DNA from: Thraustochytrium sp. TN22 | Taxonomy: Eukaryota > Sar > Bigyra > Thraustochytrida > Thraustochytriidae | Assembly: GCA_013306675.1 (NCBI GenBank) | Contig: JABLUY010000105.1 | Coordinates: 54,860-118,859, forward strand | Reading direction: 5' to 3' | Length of the DNA stretch: 64,000 nucleotides | Shown here: in pieces, positions 52,612 to 63,019 of the stretch | How the letters are laid out: the number at the start of each line of letters is the position of its first letter | Position numbering within the stretch: position 1 is the stretch's first letter | Made by a program: the position numbers and the translations under genes | The notes under the pieces: model-generated | What the model was told of the DNA's origin: nothing | Seen by the model: only the letters and a program-made list of their open reading frames with translations | The model's database searches: none

Positions 52612-53799
52612 ATGCAGCCAAACCAGCAATACGGGGCGCCCCCGCCCGGTCGGGGCTATCCGGTGCAGCAGCAGACGCCGCCGCCCGGCCGGGGCTACCC
52701 TGCGCCGCAGCAACCGCAGCAGCAGCAGCCAGGCCGTGGGTATCCGACGCCGCCGGGGCGTGGCTTCCCAGGGGCACAGCAGTCGCCGCAGCTAGCGCCG
52801 CAGCAGCAGGGACTTCCAGGGCGTGGCTACCCGGCGCCGCAGCCGCAGGCGCAGCAGCAACAACAACAGCAGCAGCAGCCTGGAGGCATGGCACCCCAGG
52901 CACGGCCGCCTATGCAGGGAGGTGGAGCGCCGCCAGGGCGTGGCTATCCGATGCGCCAGCCGACGCCGCCCGCATCGACGCCGTCGCCCGGTCCCGCGAG
53001 CAACGGGACGCCGTCGCGCGGCTACCCAACGCCGCAGCCGAGCATGAACGGCGGCCCGCCGCGTCCCGGCCAGGCACCCACGCCGACTCTCCCTGGCCGC
53101 GGATACCCGACGCAGTCGCCGCAGCAGCAGCCGCAGCAGCCGCAGCAGCAGCTCAATCAGCAAATGGGCAACATGTCGCTGCGGCCAGGTGGCGGCTCAT
53201 GGTCGTCCACGCCGCCCCCGGGCGGCGCAGGCGCAGGTGGTCCGCCGGGCGGGGCGCCCATGCAGCGGCCGTCGACCTCAGGGAGTAGCGCGCCGCCGCG
53301 GCCTGGCATGGGCATGGGCATGGGCATGGGCGGCGCACCGCCGCGGCCCGGCATGGACTCGCGCCCTCCCACGGCCGGTCAGCCTGGCAGCCAGATGCCG
53401 CCAAGGCCCGGCATGATGCCTTCGCCGCAGCAACAGCCGCAGCAGCCGCCGCAGGGCCCGCCCCGGCCCGGCATGATGCCGCCGCCGGCCCAGCAGCAGC
53501 AGCAGCAGCAGCAGGGTCCGCCGCGGCCTGGGATGATGCCGCCGCCGCAGCAGCAGCACCAGCAGCAGCAATACCAGCAGGGCCCGCCCCGGCCTGGCAT
53601 GATGCAGCAGCAGAGTGCGCCGCCGCGGCCCGGCATGATGCCGCCTCAGCAGCAGCAGCAGCCGCCGCCGCCGCAGCAGCAGCAGCAGCCGCAGGGTCCT
53701 CCCCAGATGCGCCAGGCGCCGCCTCCGTTTGGCACGCAAATGGGCAGGGCACCCCCGCAGCAGTCGCCGCAGCAGTTCCAACAGCAGCCGCCCATGCAT

Positions 53800-53830
<31 letters not shown>

Positions 53831-56148
53831 TTTATCTGGACCCGTCGGCGATGTGTGATGAGGCGTGGCTGGCGCCGACGAACTCCAAGTTCCCTGCGTC
53901 GGAGGCGCTCAAGGAGCAGTCCAGCCTGCCGACCGGATGCGTGATCCAGCCGCTGGCAGAACACCCCGAGGGCAAGGAGCCGCCCGTGGTGAACTTTGGG
54001 TCCGTGGGTGTGGTGCGGTGCCGCTCGTGCCGCGCATACATCAACCCGTTCGTGACGTGGATGGACAACGGGCGGCGGTGGAAGTGCAACCTGTGCAACC
54101 GCGACAACGAGACGGGCACGCAGTACTACGCCCACCTGGACGCGAATGGCCAGCGCGCCGACCGCATGGAGCGGCCCGAGCTGCGCGAGGGGTGCATCGA
54201 GATTGTGGCGCCGTCCGAGTACATGGTGCGGCCGCCGCAGGCGCCCGTGTACATGTTCGTGATGGACGTCTCGTTCGAGGCGGTGCAGTCCGGCATGCTG
54301 GCGTGCGCCGTGCAGGCGATCCGCGATAGCCTGGACCAGCTGCCGGGCGCGCCGCGCACGCAGGTAGGCCTCATCACGTACGACTACGCGGTGCACTTTT
54401 ACAGCCTCAACAGCAAGCTGTCGCAGCCCAAGATGTTCGTGGTGAGCGACTTGGACGAGCTCTTCCTTCCGTGCCCGGAGGACCTCCTGGTCAACCTGGC
54501 GGACTCGCGCGAGGTCTTCGAGATGCTGCTGGACTCGCTGCCGCGCATCCACTCCAAGAACGCGACGCACGACATTGCGTCCGGTCCGGCCATCCAGGCG
54601 GCCCACCGCGTCATGGTGCACATCGGCGGCAAGATGGTAGTCTTCCAGTCGAAGCTGCCCGTGCTGGGCACCGGCAAGCTGGAGGCCAAGCGCGAGAACC
54701 TGCGCCTGCTGGGCACGGACAAGGAGCACACGCTCTTCCAGGCGGCCGACACGTTCTACTCCAACACCGTGCAGGAAATGGGTAAGAACCAAGTCTCCAT
54801 CGAGCTCTTCTTGACGCCTTCGGCCTATTGCGACGCCGCCTCGCTCCAGGCGCTGCCGCGCTTCACGGGCGGCCAGCTGCACTACTTCCCGCGCTTCACG
54901 AGCCAGCGTCACGGCGAGGCGTTCGGGGCCGCCGTTCGCCGGATGCTGACGCGGGAGACGGCCTGGGAGGGTGTCTTTCGCCTGCGCGCGTCCAATGGCG
55001 TGCGCGTCTCCGGCTTCCATGGCAATTTCCAGCTGCGCGGCGCCGACCTCATGCAGCTGCCCACGTGCGACGCGGACTCCACCTTTGCGCTCGAGTTCAA
55101 GCACCAGGAGAAGATGGTCACCTCCAACGTTGTGGTCCTGCAGGGCGCGCTGCTCTACACGAACTCCAACGGCCAGCGCCGCATTCGCGTGCTCACCACC
55201 GTGCTGCCCGTCACCTCGACGGTCTCTGACCTGCACGCGTCAGCGTGCCAGGAGGCCATCGCCGCCTTTATTGCCAAGAAGGCTGCGACGGACGCGTACC
55301 AGCTCCCGCTCGCGCAGGTGCGCAGCAAGATGCAGAACTTCTGCGTCAACCTGCTCCGCGCGGCCAAGTCCTCGGCCAGCAGCACGCCCTACGGCCAGCC
55401 GCCCTCCATGATGGCGCAGCAGCAGCAGCAGCAGCAGCACCAGGGCCCGCAGCTGCCGCAGAGCATTGGCCTGCTGCCACTCTTCACCATGGCCATGATC
55501 AAGAGCCCGGCCTTCCGCGGCGGCGAGCAGGTCGGCTTCGACGAGCGCATCAACTATCTGCACTCGCTCAACCGCTTCTCGTACAAGCACATCGCGCTCT
55601 TCCTCTACCCGCGTCTCTACGAGCTGCACTCCATGGCCCAGGACTGCGGCCGCCCGGTCGCCGTGCCTGCGAGCCAGGCCGGCGCGCCGCCTGAGCCCGG
55701 CACCCTGGCGATTGGCGACAATCAGCGCATCAAGCTGCCCCGCATGGTCAACCTCTCCGCCGGCAGCCTCAACTCCGCCGGCGTCTACCTGCTCGACAAC
55801 GGCCTCGAGCTCCTGCTCTGGGTCGGCCGGGGAGTGGACCCCCGTCTCGTGCAGGCGCTCTTTGGCCTCCCCAACCTCGATGGCATCGACGGCGGCGTGC
55901 TGCGCCTCGACCGCCAGCCCGACGATACCGACATCAAGCAGCGCGTGTGCAACATTGTCGACGCCCTGCGCGCCGCGCTCAAGGGCTCTTTCCAGCAGAT
56001 CCTCGTCGTCAAGGAGGGCGATCCGCTCGAGGTCCGCTTCCGCTGGTTCCTTATTGAGGACCGCGCCTCCTTCTCTGGTGGCTCCTTCTCCTACGACGAG
56101 TACATTGCCAACTGCCACACCATGACCACCCAGGGCGCCATGCGATAA
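52612..56148 (+). CDS. SEC24: COPII coat protein Sec24
   Basis: 1178 residues. Sec24 selects cargo for ER-to-Golgi vesicles. The first 400 residues are Pro/Gln/Gly-rich with repeated GRGYP and PPRPGM motifs and long glutamine runs, as in other Sec24 N-termini but more regular. The zinc finger uses C470, C473, C492 and C495 (VRCRSCRAYINPFVTWMDNG, then WKCNLCN). The trunk follows (PPQAPVYMFVMDVSFEAVQS, LITYDYAVHFYSL), then beta-sandwich, helical and gelsolin-like domains (LLLWVGRGVDPRLVQALFG). A short Q-rich insert (MMAQQQQQQQHQ) interrupts the C-terminal half. I start at ATG 52612 (MQPNQQYGAPPPGRGYP). It pairs with Sec23 and Sar1 at the ER membrane. Confidence 0.96.
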
Positions 56149-57283
56149 AGCCAAACCAACCACGCAACATTTTCTATCCATGTGGGCCGGACTGGGTTGC
56201 CCCGTCCGTGCGGCGCGCCAGGTGGCCTAGCCTGGCCTGGCCAGTGCCAGAGCCAGAGCTGATGCTTTGGTTTCTTGCAGTCGCCTGGTGCAACTTTTTA
56301 TGTGACATGCAGCAGGTTTCCTTCATGTCTCACCTCATTGACTTGCTTACTCAAGGCCCAAGTCTACGAACGAGCGTACTCGAAGCCGGACCCGGGCGCC
56401 GCGTTAAGGAAGGTGCGGTTGTCCGTGAAGAGTTCTTCATCAAAATGCCCTTGCCGTTGATGTGGATGCTCACGGGAGACAGTGTCACACCTGCTGCAGC
56501 CTCGTGTTTCACCGTGTTGAGTGCCGCCAGCTCTCCAGGCGGCGCACGCTTCGCTCATGCAGTCTTTCATGAACAATGTCATGTCTACCACACTGAAAAG
56601 CCCGAGAACATACGCGTCTCCGCTTCCTCGCGCTTGCTCTCGTGTTGAGCGCTGCGAGCGAGCTTTGCCAGTGCTCGCTGACAAACCGCGGCGCCTCGCG
56701 GTTTCCACGCGTCATCAGCCAGGGCCCTGCGTCTCTGGCATGCGCTGCAGCGCCGGGTGCACCGGCGCTGCACCGGCACTGCAGCGCACCCGCATGGTGC
56801 CGCACGCGCTGCAGTGCAGTGAGATGACTTGGAGGGGCATCGAACAAAGTCGACTGGGCCTGGTGCCGCACGACGACTTCTTCCACCACTCCCTCCAGCG
56901 ACCACGAGACCACGACTGGACTATGATAGCGCCGCTGAGCCATGAGCTGAGCTCAGCTGTCTTGCGACAGTGCCCCACCACGGCCGCGGGCAGCGGCCCA
57001 GTGCCCAATCGACGATCATCGACCGACTGCAAGCTAGCTAGCTAGCTAGCTCAAGGCCAGCGGTGCTTCGGATCCGGCTGCTCGTGGCGCAGCAGCTCCA
57101 GCTCCTGCTCCTGCTCCAGCACCTGCAAGTCCTGCTCTCCAGCTCCAGCAGCAAACCCGCAACGAGGCCGGCGCGGCGCGCGGCGGGCGGCGACGGCGCG
57201 GCGGCGGCGGCGAGCGGCAGGCGCGGCGGCGGGCGCGGCGGCGGGCGCGCAGGCCCCGCGGCGGCGGCGGCGGCGGCGGCGAG
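56149..57283. other. Intergenic region between SEC24 and the TMEM161-like gene
   Basis: About 1.1 kb. Short GC palindromes of GCACTGCAG / CTGCAGTGC type cluster at 56740-56820, and a (GCTA)n run lies at 57033-57051. GGC runs just precede the next start. No gene is recognised. Confidence 0.5.
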
Positions 57284-58855
57284 ATGGCGCTCATGAGCTT
57301 CGACGCGCTGGTGGTGCTGATGGCGCTGTACCAGTTCAGCAGGCGGCACTTCGTGCAGGTGGGCAACTGGTGGCTGAGCTCGCTCGTGACGCTGGTGCCC
57401 GGCAACGTGGCGCAGCTGAGCGAGGCGGTCAAGTCCGGCGCGCAGGCGAAGCAGGCCGAACCGCGAAAGCGCAAGGGCAAGGGCAAGGGCAAGAAGGCCA
57501 AGGCGCAGACGCAGACGCAGACGCAGGAGGCGCAGGATGAGCAGGCCGGCGCTGGCGGCTCGCCGTTCTACGAAGTGCAGATGAAGCTGAATCACCTCGC
57601 CTTCTTTCGCGAGTACGAGCTCGTGGCCAGCGTCGGCATGGCCGGCATCGTCTCCTTCTTCTTGTCCGAGGCCGCCTACTGCCTGCTGTGGGGCGGCAAC
57701 CTGCGCGGCCCGCAGACTGCCACGACCTTTGTGCTGCTCATGCTGGCCTTCATCAACCTCGGCGTGCTGGGCCAGGTGCTGCGCGCGGCCAGCGCTGGCG
57801 AGCGCCAGTACGCGCTGGCCTTCACGCTGAGCGGGTCGGTCATCTGCGGCCTGCTCAACTACATCGTCGAAGACGACACCGGTATCTTCCCGGAACTGAA
57901 ATACCGCTGGGGCCTCGAGAAGGCCAAGATCGTGCCGGAGGAGATCCGCGAGGAGATCTGGTGGAGCATCACGGTCGGCCTTTCGCTGCTGTGCAACTTC
58001 TTCGTCTACGTGAGCTTCCTGCCGGCCATGCGCTTCGCGCGCATCTATCACGAGACGGTTGGCCTCGGGGACCGCAAGCAGCACGTCACGTCCATGCTGC
58101 AGCCCACGCTCACCATGCGCATCCTCTTCCACCTCAACTTCATCTTCCCGCTCCTCGTCGTGCTCTCCTACGTCGAGCCGCTCACCATTGTGCCCATCTC
58201 CGAGAACCTCTTCGGCGGGGACCTTGCGCTCTACGAGCGCGCGCGTTTCCTTTTCATTCTGGCTGGCTGCGGCTTGCGCCTCTGGCTCTTCCCGCGCGTC
58301 ATGCAGGGCTACTCGGACTCTGCTTATCTGGTTGTGCAGTACATGCTGCAGAACAAGGCACGCTTCTCGCTCGACGCTATCGTGACCTCGCTCAACTCCT
58401 CCTACAAGGCCGTCTGCAGCGCCGCCATCCACTACCTGGCACCTGCCATGTTCACCACCATCTTTGTGCTCTTGCGCGCTCGCGCTGTGGAGAACGCCTT
58501 TGGTCTCTGCAATGGCTGCTGGGCGCTCGCCGGCCACGAGCGCACCTCGATGCCCTACGCCACCACCATGGCGGACGACATGCTTCGCGAGCTCATTGCC
58601 AGGGACCTGCCTGCCGACGCGGCCATCGTGCCGGCCGAGCTCGTCAGGCCTATCCTCGACACGCTCATTGTATGGACGCACCTTTCCTGGTTCATCCTCA
58701 CCGTCGGCTCGCTGCTGCAATGGCGTACGGACGGCGGTGACACCCCGCGCAAGTTCGCCCTCGTCACCGAGCAGACCGTTGCGGCTGCGCGTGCCGAGAT
58801 GCAGCAGGAGCCTGCGCAGCAGACCAAGGCCAAGAGCTCCAAGAAGAAGAAGTGA
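57284..58855 (+). CDS. TMEM161-like multi-pass membrane protein
   Basis: 523 residues with about 8 hydrophobic segments. The resemblance to animal TMEM161A/B is in the spacing and in YELVASVGMAGIVSFFLSEA, FLPAMRFARIYHETV, RILFHLNFIFPLLVVLSYVE, GLRLWLFPRVMQGYSDSAYL and AAIHYLAPAMFTTIFVLL. A basic, low-complexity cytosolic stretch (KRKGKGKGKKAKAQTQTQTQ) lies near residues 62-85 and a Lys-rich tail (AKSSKKKK) ends the protein. The tail would fit a dilysine-like ER retrieval signal, which is inference. TMEM161 function is unsettled; in vertebrates TMEM161B affects cardiac rhythm. The ATG follows a GGC run. Confidence 0.7.
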   Translation: MALMSFDALVVLMALYQFSRRHFVQVGNWWLSSLVTLVPGNVAQLSEAVKSGAQAKQAEPRKRKGKGKGKKAKAQTQTQTQEAQDEQAGAGGSPFYEVQMKLNHLAFFREYELVASVGMAGIVSFFLSEAAYCLLWGGNLRGPQTATTFVLLMLAFINLGVLGQVLRAASAGERQYALAFTLSGSVICGLLNYIVEDDTGIFPELKYRWGLEKAKIVPEEIREEIWWSITVGLSLLCNFFVYVSFLPAMRFARIYHETVGLGDRKQHVTSMLQPTLTMRILFHLNFIFPLLVVLSYVEPLTIVPISENLFGGDLALYERARFLFILAGCGLRLWLFPRVMQGYSDSAYLVVQYMLQNKARFSLDAIVTSLNSSYKAVCSAAIHYLAPAMFTTIFVLLRARAVENAFGLCNGCWALAGHERTSMPYATTMADDMLRELIARDLPADAAIVPAELVRPILDTLIVWTHLSWFILTVGSLLQWRTDGGDTPRKFALVTEQTVAAARAEMQQEPAQQTKAKSSKKKK

Positions 58856-59087
58856 GTGAGAGCGCGAGCGAGCGAGCGAACAAACGGAACAAGGCAAGGA
58901 AGGAGAGACTTGACAATGCCCAAGGAGGTCTCGCTGCGAAACGCTTCAGCGCGTACACAGGTGGCCGGCCGCCTCTCCTTTCAGACATGTTGTACCACTC
59001 TGAAAACCGCCCGTAAAAGATGATCGCACATTCATTCAAAAGCACAGCACAACTTGCTTTCCGCACGCGCCGAGGCATGCAAGCAAA

Positions 59088-60602
59088 TCAGTTCACCAGA
59101 GCAAAGGCAGCCTGAGCCTTGGAGACCAAAAGGAGGGCGTCACCCGTCGAGGCCCACTTGATGGTGAGAACTGGGTCCGCCCATGGCGCCTCCTCAGCCT
59201 GCGGCGCCCAGGCGGTGGCCGGGATGAGCTCCGAGTCGCACTGCGGCGTCCACAGGTAGGCGCAGGGCTCGCCCGAGGCGATGGCAAGGCGGATCTGACA
59301 TGGGTCCCACTTGAAGGCGTTGACCTTGCCAGTCAGCTCGAGCACAGCAAAGGGCTTGAGCGTGTCCATCTTCCAGATCCAGACCACGAAGGGCTTCTGG
59401 TCATCGCGCGTCGCCAGGTACTGGCCGTCGAAGCTCCACGCCAGGAGGCCAATGCCGGCCTTTGGGATGGGCTTCTTCGGGTCGGCCTTGACGACGGTGA
59501 ACTTGTGCACGCCCGAGGCACTGCCCCCGGCGTTGTTTGTGTTCGCGTTGGCGCCCGCCGGCTCGTTCTCCCCGACGCGCTGCGTGATGAAGCGCACGCC
59601 GGAGTTGCGCACCACCAACGAGTTCGGATGCTCGCACTCGGCCAACGGCTTCCACGTCATGGTGTTGAAGACGCGGCAGACCTGGTCGAAGCTGCCGACG
59701 GCGGCCAGACGCGGAGCGTTCGCGTACGCGAGCGTCTTAATGCCGAGCGCATTCTCGTAGGCCGAGTACCGCGCCAACAGCGAGCCGTCCGCCGGGTTGT
59801 ACACGAGGAGGCGGTACTCGATGGGGCAGTCACGCACGATGATGGCGTCGTTGTCGGCGGCCCAGGCCAACTCCTCGAGATCCGTGGTGCCCACGGTGAA
59901 GTGCTGCAGTTTGGCCCACCGGCCGCGCGCCGTGCTGTAGATGGCCACGCTGTCCTTGCACTCCCGCCGGTGCGCCACGGCCAGATACTCGCCGTCCGCC
60001 GAGAAGCGGCAGCCTAGTGCCGTGGTCAGCTTCGGGTTCGCAAAGCACCGCTGCGTCTCGTCCACCAGCGACCACACGCTCAGGTGCAGCTGGAAGTCGG
60101 CGATGGTCAGGACGTGCTTGCCGTCCGGCGAGAAGGTCGCATGAACCAAGCCGCCCACGCCCTCTGACACGCGGCACGCGAAGGTCTTGTCCTCCACCGA
60201 GAAGACCTGCACGAGCGCGCGCTTGGTCTGCGCGCACAGCAGGCGGCGCGAGTCGCTGGACCACTCCAGGCCGTCCACAACATCGACGCAGCTGAAGCGG
60301 CACTCCACCTTGAAGCCGCCCGCCTCCGTTCCGGTGCCCATCGCCAGCGTCGGCACGCGCATCACCACGACCACGGTGCCGTTCGCAAAGGCTGCCAGGC
60401 TGCCTTCGGGCGAGAACCTCGCCTGGCCGTGGCCCACGCGAACCGTGAACTTGGGTTTCTTGGGCGCCACCGCGCCGCTCAGCGTCGCGCTGCCGCCGCT
60501 GCCGCCGCCGCTGCCGCCGCCCTTGGTCGTCGTGCGCCGCGCGGCCGCCAAGTGGCCCTTCTCGGCGGCGCCGCGTCGCGGCCCGCCGCCCCGGCTCGCC
60601 AT
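59088..60602 (-). CDS. WRAP73: WRAP73 (WDR8) homologue, centrosomal WD40 protein
   Basis: 504 residues against about 460 in animals. WRAP73 acts with SSX2IP-type partners at centrosomes and basal bodies. A glycine/serine-rich N-terminus (GGGSGGGSGG) precedes the propeller: FSPEGSLAAFANGTVVVV, VDGLEWSSDSRRLLCAQTKR, HATFSPDGKHVLTIADFQLH, RVFNTMTWKPLAECEHPN, PKAGIGLLAWSFDGQYLATR and VNAFKWDPCQIRLAIASGEP. Those blocks follow WRAP73 closely. I start at ATG 60602; the frame continues upstream for 346 codons but that stretch overlaps the divergent gene in antisense. An Asn/Ala-rich insert (AGANANTNNAGG) is local. Confidence 0.9.
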   Translation of the reverse strand: MASRGGGPRRGAAEKGHLAAARRTTTKGGGSGGGSGGSATLSGAVAPKKPKFTVRVGHGQARFSPEGSLAAFANGTVVVVMRVPTLAMGTGTEAGGFKVECRFSCVDVVDGLEWSSDSRRLLCAQTKRALVQVFSVEDKTFACRVSEGVGGLVHATFSPDGKHVLTIADFQLHLSVWSLVDETQRCFANPKLTTALGCRFSADGEYLAVAHRRECKDSVAIYSTARGRWAKLQHFTVGTTDLEELAWAADNDAIIVRDCPIEYRLLVYNPADGSLLARYSAYENALGIKTLAYANAPRLAAVGSFDQVCRVFNTMTWKPLAECEHPNSLVVRNSGVRFITQRVGENEPAGANANTNNAGGSASGVHKFTVVKADPKKPIPKAGIGLLAWSFDGQYLATRDDQKPFVVWIWKMDTLKPFAVLELTGKVNAFKWDPCQIRLAIASGEPCAYLWTPQCDSELIPATAWAPQAEEAPWADPVLTIKWASTGDALLLVSKAQAAFALVN

Positions 60603-60948
60603 CCTGCTGCGCAGCGCGCGAGCGAGGCCCGCGTCGCTCGGCGGGGACAGCAGGGGCTCCGCCGCCGCCCGAGCCGCCCAAGCCGCCCGAGCCGCCCAGC
60701 AGAGCGAGCGACGATGCGCGCCGTCGCTGCGCGCCCCAGCCGCGCGCGCGCGGTGGTTGTTGGTCTGTCTGTCTGCGGCCTCGAGCACAACCGCCGCCAG
60801 TGGCGCGCGAGCGAGCCCAGTGCGCGCGGCCGCGCGCGAGCGAGCCTTCACGCCGTTGGTCGAAGCAGGGAGCCCAGTCTGGGCGTGCGTCAATCGCTCA
60901 TTTCCCTCCCGCGGCGCGCGCGCGCGCGAGGCGGGCTCGCGCACGAGC
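60603..60948. promoter_or_regulatory. Shared divergent promoter region (WRAP73 / armadillo-like gene)
   Basis: Only 346 bases separate the two divergent start codons, so both promoters and 5' UTRs must fit here. It is GC-rich with GCCC and GCGCGC runs and no TATA-like box that I can support. Confidence 0.55.
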
Positions 60949-62634
60949 ATGGCCGAGGCCGGCGAGGAGTCGGACGCGGGCGAAGCGCTGCGGGTCGCGG
61001 CGGCGGAGCGGCTGGCGGCAACACCTGCGACAATGACGGCGACAGACAAGGAGCTTGGGCTCGACCAGAAAAAGGAGGAGGAGGAGGAGGAGATGGTGGT
61101 GGTGGAGGAGGAGGAGGCCAAGGGCGCGACGCAGGACGGCCAGAGAAGCGGCGAGGCCGGGGAGGACGATGCGGACCCGATGGAGCTTGCCCTTGGTACG
61201 CTGAGAAACACCCGCGCGGAATCAGGGTTCGCCATGCCCGGCACGCGGAGGCGCATGGAGGCGATCAAGAAGAAAGAGAGCGAGGAACTCGAGGAGAGTG
61301 AGGCAAGGCGGCGCGCGGCGCCGCGCGTAACGCTGTCTGCAGCTGCGGAGCAGTGGCCGTCGACGAGCAAGAACCTGGGCAACAAGACTGGAGCACGGAG
61401 GCCCGCCTCCGTGGTGTCGACAGCGAGCATCCGAACGCTGTCGCCGAGCGTCAGCGAGGCCACTCCGCTCCCAGAGATCCCGTCGGCACCTGTGCTTGAA
61501 CATGTGCGAAGCAATCTCTCCTTGCAGTCGGGCTTGCCGGGCAGGAGCCCGTCGCGCCGGCGTACCTCTTCCCTCCTGAAGAAGTCGAAATCATCCACGC
61601 AGGAGAACCCCGGGACGGGCCAATTTGCTTCAATGCGCATGCGGCGGCGGCAAAGCTCAGCGGAGGGGAGCGAAGCGATTCAGGCACGTCTTAACTCTAC
61701 AAGCCACCTGGATGCTCAGAGCCGACGATCGCTGCGCTCCGGGGCGAGTAGCGGCGGGATGACGGACAACGGGGAGTTGACGGCGCGCAACTCGCGCGGC
61801 AGTATCTCGGCAAACATCTCGAACGTGTCGGAGTCGATCGTCGGTATGCTTTCGCGGGCGTCGATGCGGTTGCGTCCCGGTAAGGGCGAGAAGGACAACA
61901 CGGCCCTGCGCAACCAGCTGGCAGCGCGACAGCATCAGCTGCGCATGGACCAGGCCCGACGCGAGAGGATGCGGGACCAGGGTACGGAGGAATCGCCCTA
62001 CCTTGACGACGCCAACAGTCTGCAGGAGACACCTCTGGACATGCGCAACGAGGCGGTGCTCGTCAAGCAGCTGCGGAACGTTTGTTTCTGGTCGTGGCTG
62101 GGCGGTAAAAATGTGCAGGACGCCTTGGCGGCGTCCGGCATCTTTGGCCAGATTTTGGACGTCATGCAAGCGCGCCTTGTGGACCCACTCTATGAAACGA
62201 CGATGCAGGACGGAGGGCACCACGGATTTATGAGTCTGGTCGGCTCGACGCTTGGCTTGCACAACCTGGTCGCGGAGGCCACGCAGGAGCCCAAGATCTC
62301 TAGCAAGGCTAGCGTCGCGGCCATTCGCGCCATGGCCACGGTATGCCGCGACCACCTGCGCAATCAAAGCCTCGCGCAGCAGTCGGGGGTCGTCATCACA
62401 CTCGTGCAATTCGTGGCACACGATCACGTGTCGATGATCGAGAAGAAGTGGGCGGTGCATGCGCTCAATGCGTCCATTCTTACGAACGCAGTGGCGCAGG
62501 ACATGGTGATTGAATGCTCGCGAGTGGACCAGCTTCGCGCCTTTTGCTCGCAACATTTTGCCGACTCGGACTGGGACGCCTGGCCCAACAACGAGGTTGC
62601 CTGCCTCATGCACACGCTGGACTGGCGGCCATAA
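60949..62634 (+). CDS. Protein of unknown function with disordered N-terminus and helical (armadillo-like) C-terminus
   Basis: 561 residues; no family recognised. Residues 1-70 are acidic with a Glu run (KKEEEEEEMVVVEEEE). Residues about 80-320 are Ser/Arg-rich and probably disordered (RSPSRRRTSSLLKKSKSS, SRRSLRSGASSGG), with many possible phosphorylation sites. The last 210 residues look like stacked helices (LVKQLRNVCFWSWLGGKN, ASVAAIRAMATVCRDHLRNQ, KKWAVHALNASILTN), resembling armadillo-type repeats; this is a guess from helix spacing. The ATG at 60949 has a good context (GAGCATGG). A polyadenylation-like AATAAA lies at 62680-62685. Confidence 0.7.
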   Translation: MAEAGEESDAGEALRVAAAERLAATPATMTATDKELGLDQKKEEEEEEMVVVEEEEAKGATQDGQRSGEAGEDDADPMELALGTLRNTRAESGFAMPGTRRRMEAIKKKESEELEESEARRRAAPRVTLSAAAEQWPSTSKNLGNKTGARRPASVVSTASIRTLSPSVSEATPLPEIPSAPVLEHVRSNLSLQSGLPGRSPSRRRTSSLLKKSKSSTQENPGTGQFASMRMRRRQSSAEGSEAIQARLNSTSHLDAQSRRSLRSGASSGGMTDNGELTARNSRGSISANISNVSESIVGMLSRASMRLRPGKGEKDNTALRNQLAARQHQLRMDQARRERMRDQGTEESPYLDDANSLQETPLDMRNEAVLVKQLRNVCFWSWLGGKNVQDALAASGIFGQILDVMQARLVDPLYETTMQDGGHHGFMSLVGSTLGLHNLVAEATQEPKISSKASVAAIRAMATVCRDHLRNQSLAQQSGVVITLVQFVAHDHVSMIEKKWAVHALNASILTNAVAQDMVIECSRVDQLRAFCSQHFADSDWDAWPNNEVACLMHTLDWRP

Positions 62635-62679
62635 CCAGCCTGACAGTCACGGTGATGGGGGGTAAAGCAATGAAAATCA

Positions 62680-62685
62680 AATAAA
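62680..62685 (+). terminator. Possible polyadenylation signal AATAAA
   Basis: Canonical hexamer in an A-rich patch (ATCAAATAAAAG) after the armadillo-like gene, in otherwise GC-rich DNA. Confidence 0.45.
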
Positions 62686-62880
62686 AGTTTGGTGAAGGGA
62701 CTGACAGTGAGCTAGCTGTTCAGGCTGAGTCAGGGAGCTGAGGAAGAAAGGGAAAAGAAGAGCTGAGGAAGAAAGGAAAAGACGAGGGACGAAAGCACAA
62801 GAGGCAACGTGGCGGTACACTTGGTCGACGTGCCGGGCGCTAGGCCAGAGTGGGTCGAAGAGATTTTCTCTTTCTCTTAC

Positions 62881-62907
62881 TCTCTCTCTCTCTCTCTCTC
62901 TCTCTCT
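62881..62907. repeat. (TC)n microsatellite
   Basis: About 13 perfect dinucleotide units in a longer pyrimidine-rich tract (about 62865-62910). Confidence 0.95.
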
Positions 62908-63019
62908 TGCCATCTTAGTGCCTGTGCCTGTCACGCCTGTGTCCTTCTCTTTTCCTTCTCTCTCTTTTTGTCTCTCCATCTCGTTCTCTGCCTGCGTCTG
63001 CGTCTGCGTCCTCCCCTCT

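Larger units (their letters stand above)
62635..63019. other. Convergent intergenic region with AATAAA and (CT)n
   Basis: AATAAA at 62680-62685 is 46 bases past the upstream stop and may direct polyadenylation. A (TC)n run lies at 62881-62907 and TCTGCG triplication near 62993-63012. No gene. Confidence 0.6.

Noticed and set aside
60603-61640. N-terminal extension of WRAP73 by about 346 codons
   Set aside because: The extension runs antisense through the divergent armadillo-like gene and has no resemblance to WRAP73; the conserved protein starts at 60602.
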